From assembly GCF_030272615.1 (NCBI RefSeq), contig NC_081412.1, positions 696,636,083-696,700,082 on the forward strand: DNA of 64,000 nt. The letters run 5' to 3'. The DNA comes from Cryptomeria japonica. Lineage: Eukaryota; Streptophyta; Pinopsida; Cupressales; Cupressaceae. Under the pieces are notes generated by a model. That model did no database searches. It worked only from the letters and a program-made list of their open reading frames with translations, and was not told the origin of the DNA. The translations under genes and the position numbers were made by a program. Shown here piece after piece: positions 34,484 to 45,619 of this stretch (position 1 is the first letter of the stretch; each line of letters opens with the position of its first letter).

Positions 34484-36279
34484 ATGCCAAGAAGACAAAC
34501 TAGATCACCACCTAGAGTTATTTTTCAATTCATTCAACTTCCTTGTTCTAGTTCTAGAAGAAGAGGGGGTAGACGTTCATTGTCACCTGTTAGGGGAACT
34601 CAAGGAGAATTACCTACATTCCTAAGGTCTCTTTCTACCCCACCATTCCTAAGATTAACACAACCTAAAGGACCTTTCATCCATATCAACAGACCCCTAT
34701 TTTCTATGGCAGTGCCAAGAGCACAAGCATTTGTCACCTTTAATGGTGGAAGACCTTTAGTTCTTGCCCAAAAGAATGATATTCCATTAGCAACCTTGAA
34801 GGCTATTCCATATTTCACAGGAGAAACCTCTATCACCCCTGAAGAACACATCTAGGATGTGTCAATCATCTACGCTATATTTGATGTGACAAAAATAATG
34901 TTGCAGTAAGGCTCCTAGCTTCTTCATTGATGGGGAAGGCCCTTCAATGGTATAGAGAGTTGAATCCTAGTATAATCCATAATTGGGATGAATTAGGGGA
35001 GAAATTGGGCAAGCATTTTGAAGACAAAAGTGACCATCTGTCACTTATGGAGCAACTAACTACAATCAAAAGAGCAGCCCATGAATTCATGGGTGATTGT
35101 TAATACACACTTGAGAAGACATGGGACAAAATCCCATCATTAGTAAAACCTTCATCAAACCATGCTTTTTTGTATTTTCTTAAGGCTTTAAATAGTGACA
35201 TTGCCACTATGATTGAATCTATGGGAGGAGATAATCTTCTTGGGGAATATGATACTGCCATAAGGGCAGAAAATTGCTTAATACATACAAAAACGTTGTC
35301 TCCTAAGCCCCCAATGCCCTTATTTCCAGAGGCTTCTACCCAATAGCCTATTTTGGCTCCTATTCCAATGACATCAACAAGTCATTTTCTCACACCTGCA
35401 CCTCCTCCACCTTCTGAGATTCAAGAGCTCAGGTCTTTTATGGAGGTTTCAAAGCAAAAATGTGCCAGCAACTGCAAGGGTTTGAAGATGAATTAGTTTT
35501 AGTCAAGAGGTAGTAGTCCTAAGACAATAAGCCCTACCAACCACAAAATCAAACCTTTCAGCATCAAAGATCCAACTTTCAAGGGCAAAACCAATGGATA
35601 AATGCTTGGCCCTTTAATATCTTGAATCCAACTATCGCAAGCACCTCAAAAGCTTTAGTGCCAACACAAAACAATCTTGCTCAAGAGTAAGAATGGTGCA
35701 ATCAATGCAATCGGCCACATAATCGGTCCATATGTCAGAATGGTGATTTCTCTCAAGCCTTGGTGGCACAAAATGAGCCAACAACATTATGACAACAACA
35801 ATTTGGTGGTTGTCCAAACCATTCATAGGTACAATCCACTTTCATAAATTGGCAGGAGGCTGATTTTTGTGGAATAAATCAGACAACCGGTGACAGTGTG
35901 GCCAACAATACAAGGTAAAAAGAAAGGCTTTGAGTAGTGATGCAATTTTTATCACAATAGCTCAAACATCATAGGTTGCCATGCAATCTTCAATGCCAAA
36001 GACATTGGACAAGGTGACTACCCCAAACAAAGGATAAGACTTGACACAAAATGTCAAGAAGGGAGAGCCACCTAAGGTTCCTATAATATCAAAGCTTGAT
36101 ATATGTTGCTACTAAGGTCTCTGCTAAGGCCACTGCTCCATTTAATATCGTTGAAAAAATGACGAGGGCCAACTTCAATGTATCTTATGTGGGAAGCTCT
36201 TGCTATCCCATCTCAGAGAGACCAACTTCAAAGGGCCTTGATGGAAATCAATGTTGCAATGGATATCACCCAAGGTTGT
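34484..36279 (+). pseudogene. gag: Element H gag
   Basis: The start ATG at 34484 follows a leader of about 130 bases. The N-terminus is Arg/Ser/Pro-rich. The Gypsy gag core is seen in ALQWYRELNPSI.NWDELGEK (about 34930-35010), with stops and shifts. A CX2CX3HX4C knuckle lies at 35697-35735 (CNQCNRPHNRSIC); its spacing before His is one short of the standard. The last 34 codons (36178-36279, including RDQLQRALMEINVAMD) resemble the end of gag in Tat-type elements. The frame is cut at 36279 by the F/G composite and continues, in the same reading register, at 52820 into the protease. Confidence 0.75.
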
Positions 36280-37499
36280 TGTAGACACCTAAAAATGGTC
36301 AACGTTTGCGGAGTCGTACTTTAACATTTGCGCATTGCCTCATTTTAGGTTTTTGCATCGCATTAACATTTTCTCCTATGTCACACACTTGGTCTTTATC
36401 ATTTGCGAGCATCGAGTCTTTCTTCTGCATTCCTCATTCTTCTCACTGTCCAATTTGGTCTTGTCGATACCAATTTTCAGTCATGATTTTGGTCGATCAT
36501 TGTTCTCCTTGTCAATCTTGTCATATTGCGATCGATTTGTCATCGATCGTCGTCCTTTTCAATCATGTCAATTTGGTCAATTTGTCATTGATTTTTGTCA
36601 ACCAATCTCAATCAAATCATTTATCAATTCAAAATCATGATCGAATCGATATCAATTATCTTTTGTCAAGACCTAATTATCATCTTTGCATTTCTAATTC
36701 ATCTTCCAAGGTTTAATGATTTATTCATTTAATCTTGTTTTGCATTTTCCCTCTAGGTTAAATAATTTATTTATTTATCCTAAGTCTTCTTGTCACAATT
36801 AAATGTTTATTTAATTGGCTAATTAATTCCTCCTATTTTTGTAAATTAATTAATGAATGAGAAATTATTAATTAATTTACCTAATTTGCATCAATTTCCT
36901 AATTTCCAAGTCATCATTTCTAACTTAATTTTCTAATTTCTCTTAAATTCCTAAATGTCTATTTCTATTTCAAAATCTTGTCATAAATCCTTGCATAGAA
37001 ATTTGTCATAATTTGTCATAAATTGTCATAAATCCTTGCATAGCAATTTGTCATACACATGTCATAATTTTGCTATTCTTGATTTGAATTTCCATTCGAA
37101 TCTCTTCATGCTAATTTGAATCATTTCTCCAATTTATCTATAAGTTGGATGAATTTCTTCACTCAAATCCCTTGATTCTTGACCCCTAATCAGACTATGG
37201 AATTTATGCTTCGAGTATTCTTGTGTCAATGTCAATCTTGCTTTCACAATTAGGTGTATGCGCTTGAAGGTGAGATCTACAACAAATCTATTTGGAGAAG
37301 AAAGAAGAACAATGGAGCCGCATGGAAGAAGCATTCAAATCATACCTTTGGTTTGCATAATCTTTCATTTTTGAATGTTTTTATCTCATGTCTCTATTGA
37401 ATGTTGTTTAGGATAGATTCATTGCATTTAGTTTTGTGATTGAGCTGATGATTAGTATTTTGATATATGCTTTGATGATTTCCTATTTCCTAAGCTACA
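36280..37499 (+). repeat. 5' LTR of element F
   Basis: 1,220 bases from TGTAGACACCTAAAAATGG to AAGCTACA. The middle is AT-rich, with a TTTGTCATAA repeat cluster at 36975-37070. It differs from 44424-45619 at few positions, so F is young. Confidence 0.85.
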
Positions 37500-37505
37500 T
37501 TAATT

Positions 37506-37521
37506 GGTGAACCCGACGTGA
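37506..37521 (+). promoter_or_regulatory. Probable primer binding site of element F
   Basis: TGGTGAACCCGACGTG lies six bases after the LTR end. TGG at this place is the expected complement of a tRNA CCA end; I did not identify which tRNA. Confidence 0.6.
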
Positions 37522-39604
37522 AAAATAACCTTCTAACCTCTTTATGGTGTTTTGAGTGCTTTCAAGTTGATTTGTAGGCCAAAAAACCCAAAAACAGGGT
37601 CGTGCAAGGTTTTCTGGAGACTTCTGCGCCTGTGTCCTGCATCCTGCGCCTGTGTCCTACATTCTGCGCCTGTGTTGAAGACATTCTACGCTTGTGTCTT
37701 GCATTCTGCGCCTGTGTCATGGGTTCTGCGCCTGTGTAAAGTCCAGAACAGGGGTAAAAATGCATTGTTTTATTTGAAATTTGTTTAGTTTTTGCATTCT
37801 ATTTTCTGTGCTTTGGATTTTGGTACTAATTATCTGTGCAGAATCTTGGCATACGCATGGCAAAGACAATAAATCAAACTACTAACATGTGTTATGCAAA
37901 ATCGATAGTCAAAGACAACAAATCAAACTCCTAACTTGGGTTTTGTAGGTTGCCTTGGAGAAACAACTAAACTTGGTGTTTGTCTTTAAATGTTTTAGGC
38001 ACCTAGTGATTTTTTAAATAGGATGGAATGAATCTATGCTTGATTTGATTATTGAGTGTGACATTGGAGTAGGAGAGTATGCTCTCATCCTTTTAGGGTG
38101 ATCAGAAATCCAGATCTTCGATACCATGCTTTTGTCTTTGATTGTGTGTCTCCTTCAGAGGGCCTGCCTTCCCGACCACTTTGCTTTTGCAAGCAAGTGA
38201 TAATCGTGAGAAGGGAACGACCCAAAGTGAGTATGGCTAGAATTCCTTGGCATTCTAACTCACTATAAAAAAATACCCGATGAGCGAAAGCTTTGAAGGA
38301 AGTGTTACGTGGGAATTGCAGTTACTTGGGAAGTGATGACCCTTGAACTCTTTCTCATATCAACATCTAAGTAGGGCCTCTTGGTCTAAATCATGCTTGC
38401 ACGACTAAATTTGTTTGGTATCTTGATGGGCTTAATGTCTCAATCACGCTTGCGTGACATCTAGGAGTAACGCTTAACAGAAATCCTTACTACACACCTT
38501 GTTTTTAGAGGCCAAAAACCCTTCTAGTTGCTTGAGAAGGACAAGTTTGGATACTTGGAAGAGATACTAAGTTCGCCATGGGGAGATTTCCATGGGGACT
38601 GATGCTTGGCTGCCCTAAGAAGTGAGTGCCGTGGAGGGGAGCCCGTGGGGTCAAGCATCTATGTATTCTCCTTGAATCCCATAACGAGTCTACCTCTCAA
38701 GTACCTAATGTCTTTGCCTACCATAAGAAATGTGGAAATGAGCATGATTGTCTTGAGTCTAAGTTGCAATATCTTGTATTCTTTGCTCGTCAAAAGTTGA
38801 ATTGCATCCCATTTCAAAAGCAAAAACAAATTGATTCAAAACATAAGATTAAACACAAGAGACATTCATCCAACAAAGGTCCAACAAATCTTCAAAACTC
38901 ATCTTCAAGCATGGTTAGCAAACATTGTTCAAAATCTTGTCTCAACATTCATGTCACTTAGATTTAGGTTCATCCTAGGTTTGCATTTTGCAAAGTCATT
39001 GTCAAGTACCAAGGTTAGGTGTCACCTAAGTCATACTCCTTTGCATATCAATAAGAGTCATCCATTTGCATGTGTCCTCTTGCATTTAAGTCATATCATT
39101 GTCATACATTTACATTGCTTACCCTAGGTCTCTTCATTAAGCTTAGGTCATTATCATATCATATTAAGGTCACTTGCATAGTAATGTCCCTTTGCATATA
39201 GTGCCAAAATTAGGTTTTGTCATACTTGAGTAATCCAAATCTTTGATAAACCCTAAGTCGTTGTTAGGAAGTCTAGACCTTATCAAACTTTTGTCTTTTT
39301 GTCATTATTGTCATTTGGTCAAACCTAGCTTAGTATCCAAGCATATAGGGGAGACTTTGTCATTTGTCCTTTTGTCACTTGGTCCTTTTGTCCTTTGAGG
39401 TCTAGACATCATTTCAATTTCCTAAGGGTCTCTTTTAGATTTGCATTCCAAAAAGTTTGTCAAAATCTTGAAAAAAGAACAAAAACATAGGTTGCATTCT
39501 TGCCATAGATTGCATTTTCATTTATTTAGGTTGCATTTAGTTGCATATCATATATCATCCTTTTAAAATCAAAAATTCCAAAAATATTGCATTTGCATAG
39601 TGAC
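37522..39604 (+). other. Long leader of element F with a short tandem repeat
   Basis: About 2.1 kb without a supported gene. At 37619-37738 the unit CTGCGCCTGTGTC(CTGCAT) repeats about six times with variation. Element G carries a related array on the opposite strand at about 50620-50705. The rest is AT-rich with many TTGCAT and GTCAT words. Confidence 0.55.
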
Positions 39605-42412
39605 ATGTCTATTGAAACAAGGTTCCAAGCACCAATGATGCAACAAAGTTTGACATATCAACCAACAATGCAATCACAATTCTATCCAACCCAACAACAA
39701 AGCAACATTGATCAAACTTTTTATGAAACAAGTCTCCAAATACTAAAACTAGAGGAGAAACTAGCTCAAGAAAATGAGAGTTTGGAACAAAGAGTGAAAA
39801 ACATTGCGAAGAATAGATCACAAATGTCCAAAATGTTTCGAAAACTTCCAGGTCGAAATCCAAATATTGAGCCAATTGATGTAAGGTCTCTTATCGAACG
39901 ATCAGACATACCAGCTCTCCTCTCCCAAATAGAGATGATGAAACAATTTCAAGAAAGGAGACAACATCAATTTCAACATTATGTGCCTCCACAACAAGAA
40001 CAAGAAGGTGTTTACTATCAATCTGATTTTCAACCAATACAACCAATGGTTCAACCAATTGTCCAACATATTCAACCAATACAACCAATGGTCCAATTTC
40101 AACAATATGTCCAACCAACTATACAATGTCAACAAATGGTTCAACCAGTGGTGGAATATCAATGTCAACAACAACAACCAAACATTCAAAAACAAAGGTT
40201 GCAACACACACCAACCCAAGTTTCAAACATGTCAGAACAATTGAACCAAGTCCAATATCAAAACATGACATCAGATCAAAACCAAATTATTTCCAAACAA
40301 GTTCAAATTCCAGATACAACTATGTCAAAACATCGAAAGAAAGGTGGCTTTATTGCAATGCTCTTAAGGAAATTACCAAGTGAGTTCTTTGAGGAAGATC
40401 AAGATAATACAACTATGTCTAGCATTGCCTCATCCCTCCACAAGCAAATTGACTCTCCAGTGGCATCTATCCCTACACCTCTAGAAGTTTCACAAGAACC
40501 TTCCATATTGTCCTCATCAAACAATACACCCAAGGATGCAATTACCCAAGGGCTATCCATAATTGATTGCCAAGATAATCCAATTCATGATGCACATCCT
40601 TGTCATGTTTCAAAAATACAAGACCCAATGCCACCATGCACTTTATTACCATTACCTGTTTTAGAGGACCCCATTCGAAGTCCTTCCTCATGTTCAAGCA
40701 TTGATTCCTTGCCAGAATCCATCACAAATGTTCAAAGTGCATTTTCTTCATGCCAAACCATTGATCCCTTGTCAGAATCCCCCATGCATATCCAAAGTCC
40801 AACCTCATGTCAAGAGGATAATTTAGAGCATGAAGAAATGTGTCTTGAAATAGATGAAGATCAAGATCCCGAAACCTTATCATCCCATCCAATTGTTGAC
40901 CAGGACTCCATGTTCCCAGACACTCATGATGATTCCCATATTCTTGTCCATCCTATCCAAAGTCCTATTGACACTCCATTCCCCGAGCAAGATCAAGATA
41001 TCCCAGTCCATCCAATCCCAAATGATCCCCTTCCATTTCATGAACACAATGTCCTTTGAAATCCCATTGACATTCCAGATATCCCTTCCATCCTTTCCGA
41101 TGATCCCATTAAAAGTCAAGTGCAAAGCAACTTTAAAGAGGATTCCAATGATCTTCCTCCTTGTCAAGATCAAATTATTCCTTCAGATCCTCCACAAGAT
41201 CCACTTGTTCCTCCATCTCCTTGTCCTAATGCTGCATATCCACTCCAAGATCGCATTTCTTTTGATGATCCCATTATTTCTCCCATTCCATCTCTTGAAG
41301 AGCCTATCATTGAACCATGTCCACTACACAATCCTAGTCCCCCTCATGATCCTAATCTCCCTCATGATTCTAACGTGTCAGTGCAAGATGTTCATGAACC
41401 CTCGACATGCATAATGGGTTCTTCCACTTTGGTGCAATCCGATCCACTTGAAGATCTCATTATTTCTCTCATATCATATCCACCTCATAATGGACTCGTG
41501 TCTTCTTCCCAAAGAAAAGAGTATCCTACAAGTCAAGATATTCATAAAGGCAAAGGAGTAGACCTTCACGAGAAATAACCCCTTCATATCAAAGAATATA
41601 CTAATGGTCATGGCTACAAAGCTCACACTCAAGGCGTTGGTATCCCTTCAAAGTCAAAATCCAAATCTCCACCTTCCCCATCATCACTTCCATCCATTCT
41701 AGGTCCCTATATCCCTCCATCTCCTATGCAACATCAGCAAAGGCACACATCTTGGAGAACCTTCCATCCATCCCACATGCCTCCATATCATTCCCATCCA
41801 CATCGACATTCATTCCCTCTTCCAAGCAATTTGGATGCCAAGTATAAAAGTCATAAGTCTAGAAATCCACATGTATTCAAGGATCAACATGTCCAATATA
41901 ATCGACATGTCAAAACAAAGAACAATATGATCTATAAAGAAAAACAAATATCCAAAAGGCCACAAAGGCCCACTGAGAAAAATAAAGCAAAGTCAAAATA
42001 TATATGGGTTCCTAAATCCATTGTGCAAGCAATGCACTCCAAGGAATCACAAAAGCATGAAAAATCAAAAACCGTGTGGATCCCTAAGAAGCTCCTTCAA
42101 GCACAAAAAGAAAAATCCAACTTGGCATCCAAAGTTGCTATTCCTCCATCCAAACCTTCCAAGTCTATTCCTCCATCACCTTCTTCATCCATTTTGGGCC
42201 CTTATGTCCCAAAATCCATAGCCTTTCCTTCCTCAAAATCTCAATATCCAAAATACACTCTTCCTCCACCAGTCCACCACCCGTCAAGGTGTGTGCCAAT
42301 GTCGATCTTGCCTTCATCTCCATCCACTGAAGCCCAATTCTTCCAATACCCTATCCATTATCCAATGCATATTTTAAATCCTTCAATCCCTTTGATCCAA
42401 TCCTTTGCATAA
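39605..42412 (+). CDS. Element F main ORF: Gln/Pro/Ser-rich protein of unknown function
   Basis: One frame of about 936 codons from ATG at 39605 (open from 39587) to a stop at 42410, broken only by TGA at 41057 and TAA at 41576. Parts: a Gln-rich N-terminus with a short coiled coil (LEEKLAQENESLEQRV, about 39750-39795); a Gln/Pro repeat region (40010-40200, QPMVQP-type repeats); a Ser/Pro/Asp-rich acidic middle (40400-41570); and a basic C-terminal part with two related motifs, YIWVPKSIVQAM and TVWIPKKLLQAQ (about 42000 and 42076), and Pro/Ser-rich ends (SILGPYVPKS). No gag, protease, RT or integrase motif is visible. It is the only long frame in F and may act as a structural protein. I do not recognise the family. 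Confidence 0.55.
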
Positions 42413-44423
42413 ATCCCTGCCTTAGTTTCATCTCTTTTTCCATGTCCTTATCCTACCAACATCTTTGAGCATACTTTTAAAGGTCATCATCCATTTTTTT
42501 TTCAAGGATACTATCCAAACAAAAAGACGCTTGAGTCCTTCTTCCATCCCCTGTCATGTGTCCATCTTCTATTGAAAAAAAAAAAAATTGAAAAAAAGTG
42601 AAAAAAAAATAAAAAAATAGTAAAACAAAAATAATTCATCCACTGGTGAAAACCTGGCAAACAGGCGCCTTGGGCGAGTACCATGATGAAAACCTGGCAA
42701 ACAGGCATCATGCGTAATCTATGAACTTCTTGCATACCGTACTTGGGGGCAGATTTCCTCCTTCATATCTTATTGCCCTTCACTATCCTATCGAACCCCT
42801 GTCATTACCCTTCATATCCTATTGTCCCTCATGTTCAGTTTCCCTTTCCACCTTTGATCTTGAAAAGGCTAAGGATCTTCATGAGCATCACGCATCTTGT
42901 TTGCAGCTTTTAGTCTATCATAGCTTTTGGTCTTTATCCATTTGCTTATTATAACCTTTCATCCATATTCCCTAGCTTATTGCAACTTTCTGTCACTATC
43001 CCTTCGCTAACCCCGACCTTCAGTCCATGTCCCTTATCCATTCTTGGTCTTGCTTATCCTATCCATATTTTATCACTATCCATACACTCTTTTTCATTCC
43101 TTGATCTTGATCTGACATAAGGACACAAAATTTAACATGGTTTCAAAAGCCTCTTGACATGTCCCTCAGGCCATATCACTGCTTTACATTGTCATATCCA
43201 GTCTCTTGTCCCATCATGCCATAGCCCTTGAAAATTGCATCTGTATTGTCTCCATGATAAAAGGCCTTTGTCTTCCCTCTATCCACCATCATTTCAGCAA
43301 GCCTATTTATTCACCTGTCATATTCCTTGCCTTGCTAGACACTGGGGGCAAAATCTTCAAAAAACATTTGAAAATGTCCTGAAAAAAGTTCATAAAAAAA
43401 TCAAATAAAGTCCTAAAAAAATCTTCAAGCAAAAAAAAATCAAATAATGTCCTGAAATAATCCCAAAAAAATTGAAAAATGTCCTGAAAAAAAAAAAATC
43501 CCTAAAAAGTCAAATAAAGTCCTGAAAAAAATGAACACAAAAAAATTGTAAAAACTCGAAAAGCATTTTGCAATAAATGATCCCTCTGTGCATAGATAGA
43601 TCACTGAGTATACATCCAACAACTCACAATCACACATTGTGCTTTAATGAAATCACGCTTAAATAGATGACCTCTTTCAATCAAACCAGACATTCAAACT
43701 GATCAAAATTGTCATATCAATCAACCTCAAAATCATTCGTCCTTGGCACACTATCATGGGTCTTATACAGGGTGTGGTATACTCGAAACCAGACTGTGTC
43801 CTGTCTTAGACGGGGTACCACATTCCCTGAAACTAGACAGCATGATCGTCCTATCAGCACTTTCAACTTTTGACAACGAAGATCAAGGTGTTTGTTTGAT
43901 TTGTTGGAATTTGTGCATCTTATCTTTTTACTGATTTATCTTTGGCTTCGGTCATGTTCCTATGTTTCTCGATGATGTCACTGAGTGATTTAGAGTGACC
44001 AAGATGGTTCATGTTCCTTTCATTTTTGTTGTGATTGTTGTTTGTCTATGATGTGTCTGTCTTTTGCAAAAAGGGGTTGCATTTCAGCTCTGGCCTTCAA
44101 TGCCATGATGCTACGCATCCATTTTGCTATATAAAAAATAAAGGTTCTCACCTACAAAGTGCATTACTGAAAGCAAGTTTTTCTTCATCTTTAACTGTCC
44201 TCCGTCTCATTTTCTTCTTACTAACATTTCTTCCATCAGTCTTGGCAGTCCGTTCGATCCTATCGTTTTCTATCATTCTTATCGATCAATTGGCCTCTTT
44301 TCTGCATGTTTTCGGCCAATTCCTCGAGGGGGCATGCATATGTCATTATTATTGTCTGGGGAATTTTCATTATTGTTCTTTGAAACAACGCTTAAAATCG
44401 CATTGTCTCAAAGAGGGGCAAAA
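42413..44423 (+). other. 3' non-coding part of element F, with repeats
   Basis: About 2 kb with no supported gene. It contains an A-rich run (42570-42635), two tandem hairpin units with AAAACCTGGCAAACAGGC (42643-42707), and an A-rich region with repeated GTCCTGAAAAAA units (43370-43530). The last 370 bases, from about 44060, are shared with element G at about 50870-51234. Confidence 0.55.
44401..44423 (+). promoter_or_regulatory. Polypurine tract of element F
   Basis: CATTGTCTCAAAGAGGGGCA then AAA, next to the LTR start TGTAGACACC. The same sequence precedes G's 3' LTR at 51212-51234. Confidence 0.8.
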
Positions 44424-45619
44424 TGTAGACACCTAAAAATGGTCAACGCTTGCGGAGTCGTACTTTAACATTTGCGCATTGCCTCATTTTAGGTTTTTGC
44501 ATCGCATTAACATTTTCTCCTATGTCACACACTTGGTCTTTATCATTTGCGAGCATCGAGTCTTTCTTCTGCATTCCTCATTCTTCTCACTGTCCAATTT
44601 GGTCTTGTCGATACCAATTTTCAGTCATGATTTTGGTCGATCATTGTTCTCCTTGTCAATCTTGTCATATTGCGATCGATTTGTCATCGATCGTCGTCCT
44701 TTTCAATCATGTCAATTTGGTCAATTTGTCATTGATTTTTGTCAACCAATCTCAATCAAATCATTTATCAATTCAAAATCATGATCGAATCGATATCAAT
44801 TATCTTTTGTCAAGACCTAATTATCGTCTTTGCATTTCTAATTCATCTTCCAAGGTTTTATGATTTATTCATTTAATCTTGTTTGACATTTTCCCTCTAG
44901 GTTAAATAATTTATTTATTTATCCTAAGTCTTCTTGTCACAATTAAATGTTTATTTAATTGGCTAATTAATTCCTCCTATTTTTGTAAATTAATTAATGA
45001 ATGAGAAATTATTAATTAATTTACCTAATTTGCATCAATTTCCTAATTTCCAAGTCATCATTTCTAACTTAATTTTCTAATTTCTCTTAAAGTCCTAAAT
45101 GTCTATTTCTATTTCAAAATCTTGTCATAAATCCTTGCATAGAAATTTGTCATAAATTGTCATAAATTGTCATAAATCCTTGCATAGCAATTTGTCATAC
45201 ACATGTCATAATTTTGCTATTCTTGATTTGAATTTCCATTCGAATCTCTTCATGCTAATTTGAATCATTTCTCCAATTTGTCTATAAATTGGATGAATTT
45301 CTTCACTCAAATCCCTTGATTCTTGACCCCTAATCAGACTATGGAATTTATGCTTCGAGTATTCTTGTGTCAATGTCAATCTTGCTTTCACAATTAGGTG
45401 TATGCACTTGAAGGTGAGATCTACAACAAATCTATTTGGAGAAGAAAGAAGAACAATGGAGCCGCATGGAAGAAGCATTCAAATCATACCTTTGGTTTGC
45501 ATAATCTTTCATTTTTGAATGTTTTTATCTCATGTCTCTATTGAATGTTGTTTAGGATAGATTCATTGCATTTAGTTTTGTGATTGAGCTAATGATTAGT
45601 ATTTTGATATATGCTTTGA
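44424..45619 (+). repeat. 3' LTR of element F, last bases missing
   Basis: Nearly identical to 36280-37499 but stops at ATGCTTTGA, about 24 bases short of the LTR end, where the 28-base arm of an inverted repeat begins. Confidence 0.85.

Noticed and set aside
36306-36716. 136-codon plus-strand frame, repeated at 44450-44863
   Set aside because: Both copies lie at the same position in F's two LTRs; it is present twice because the LTRs are duplicates, and it has no known domain.
43360-43570. Regular A-rich repeats that might suggest a CRISPR-like or satellite array
   Set aside because: Units vary in length and are separated by no unique spacers; this is simple A-rich slippage in a plant retroelement.
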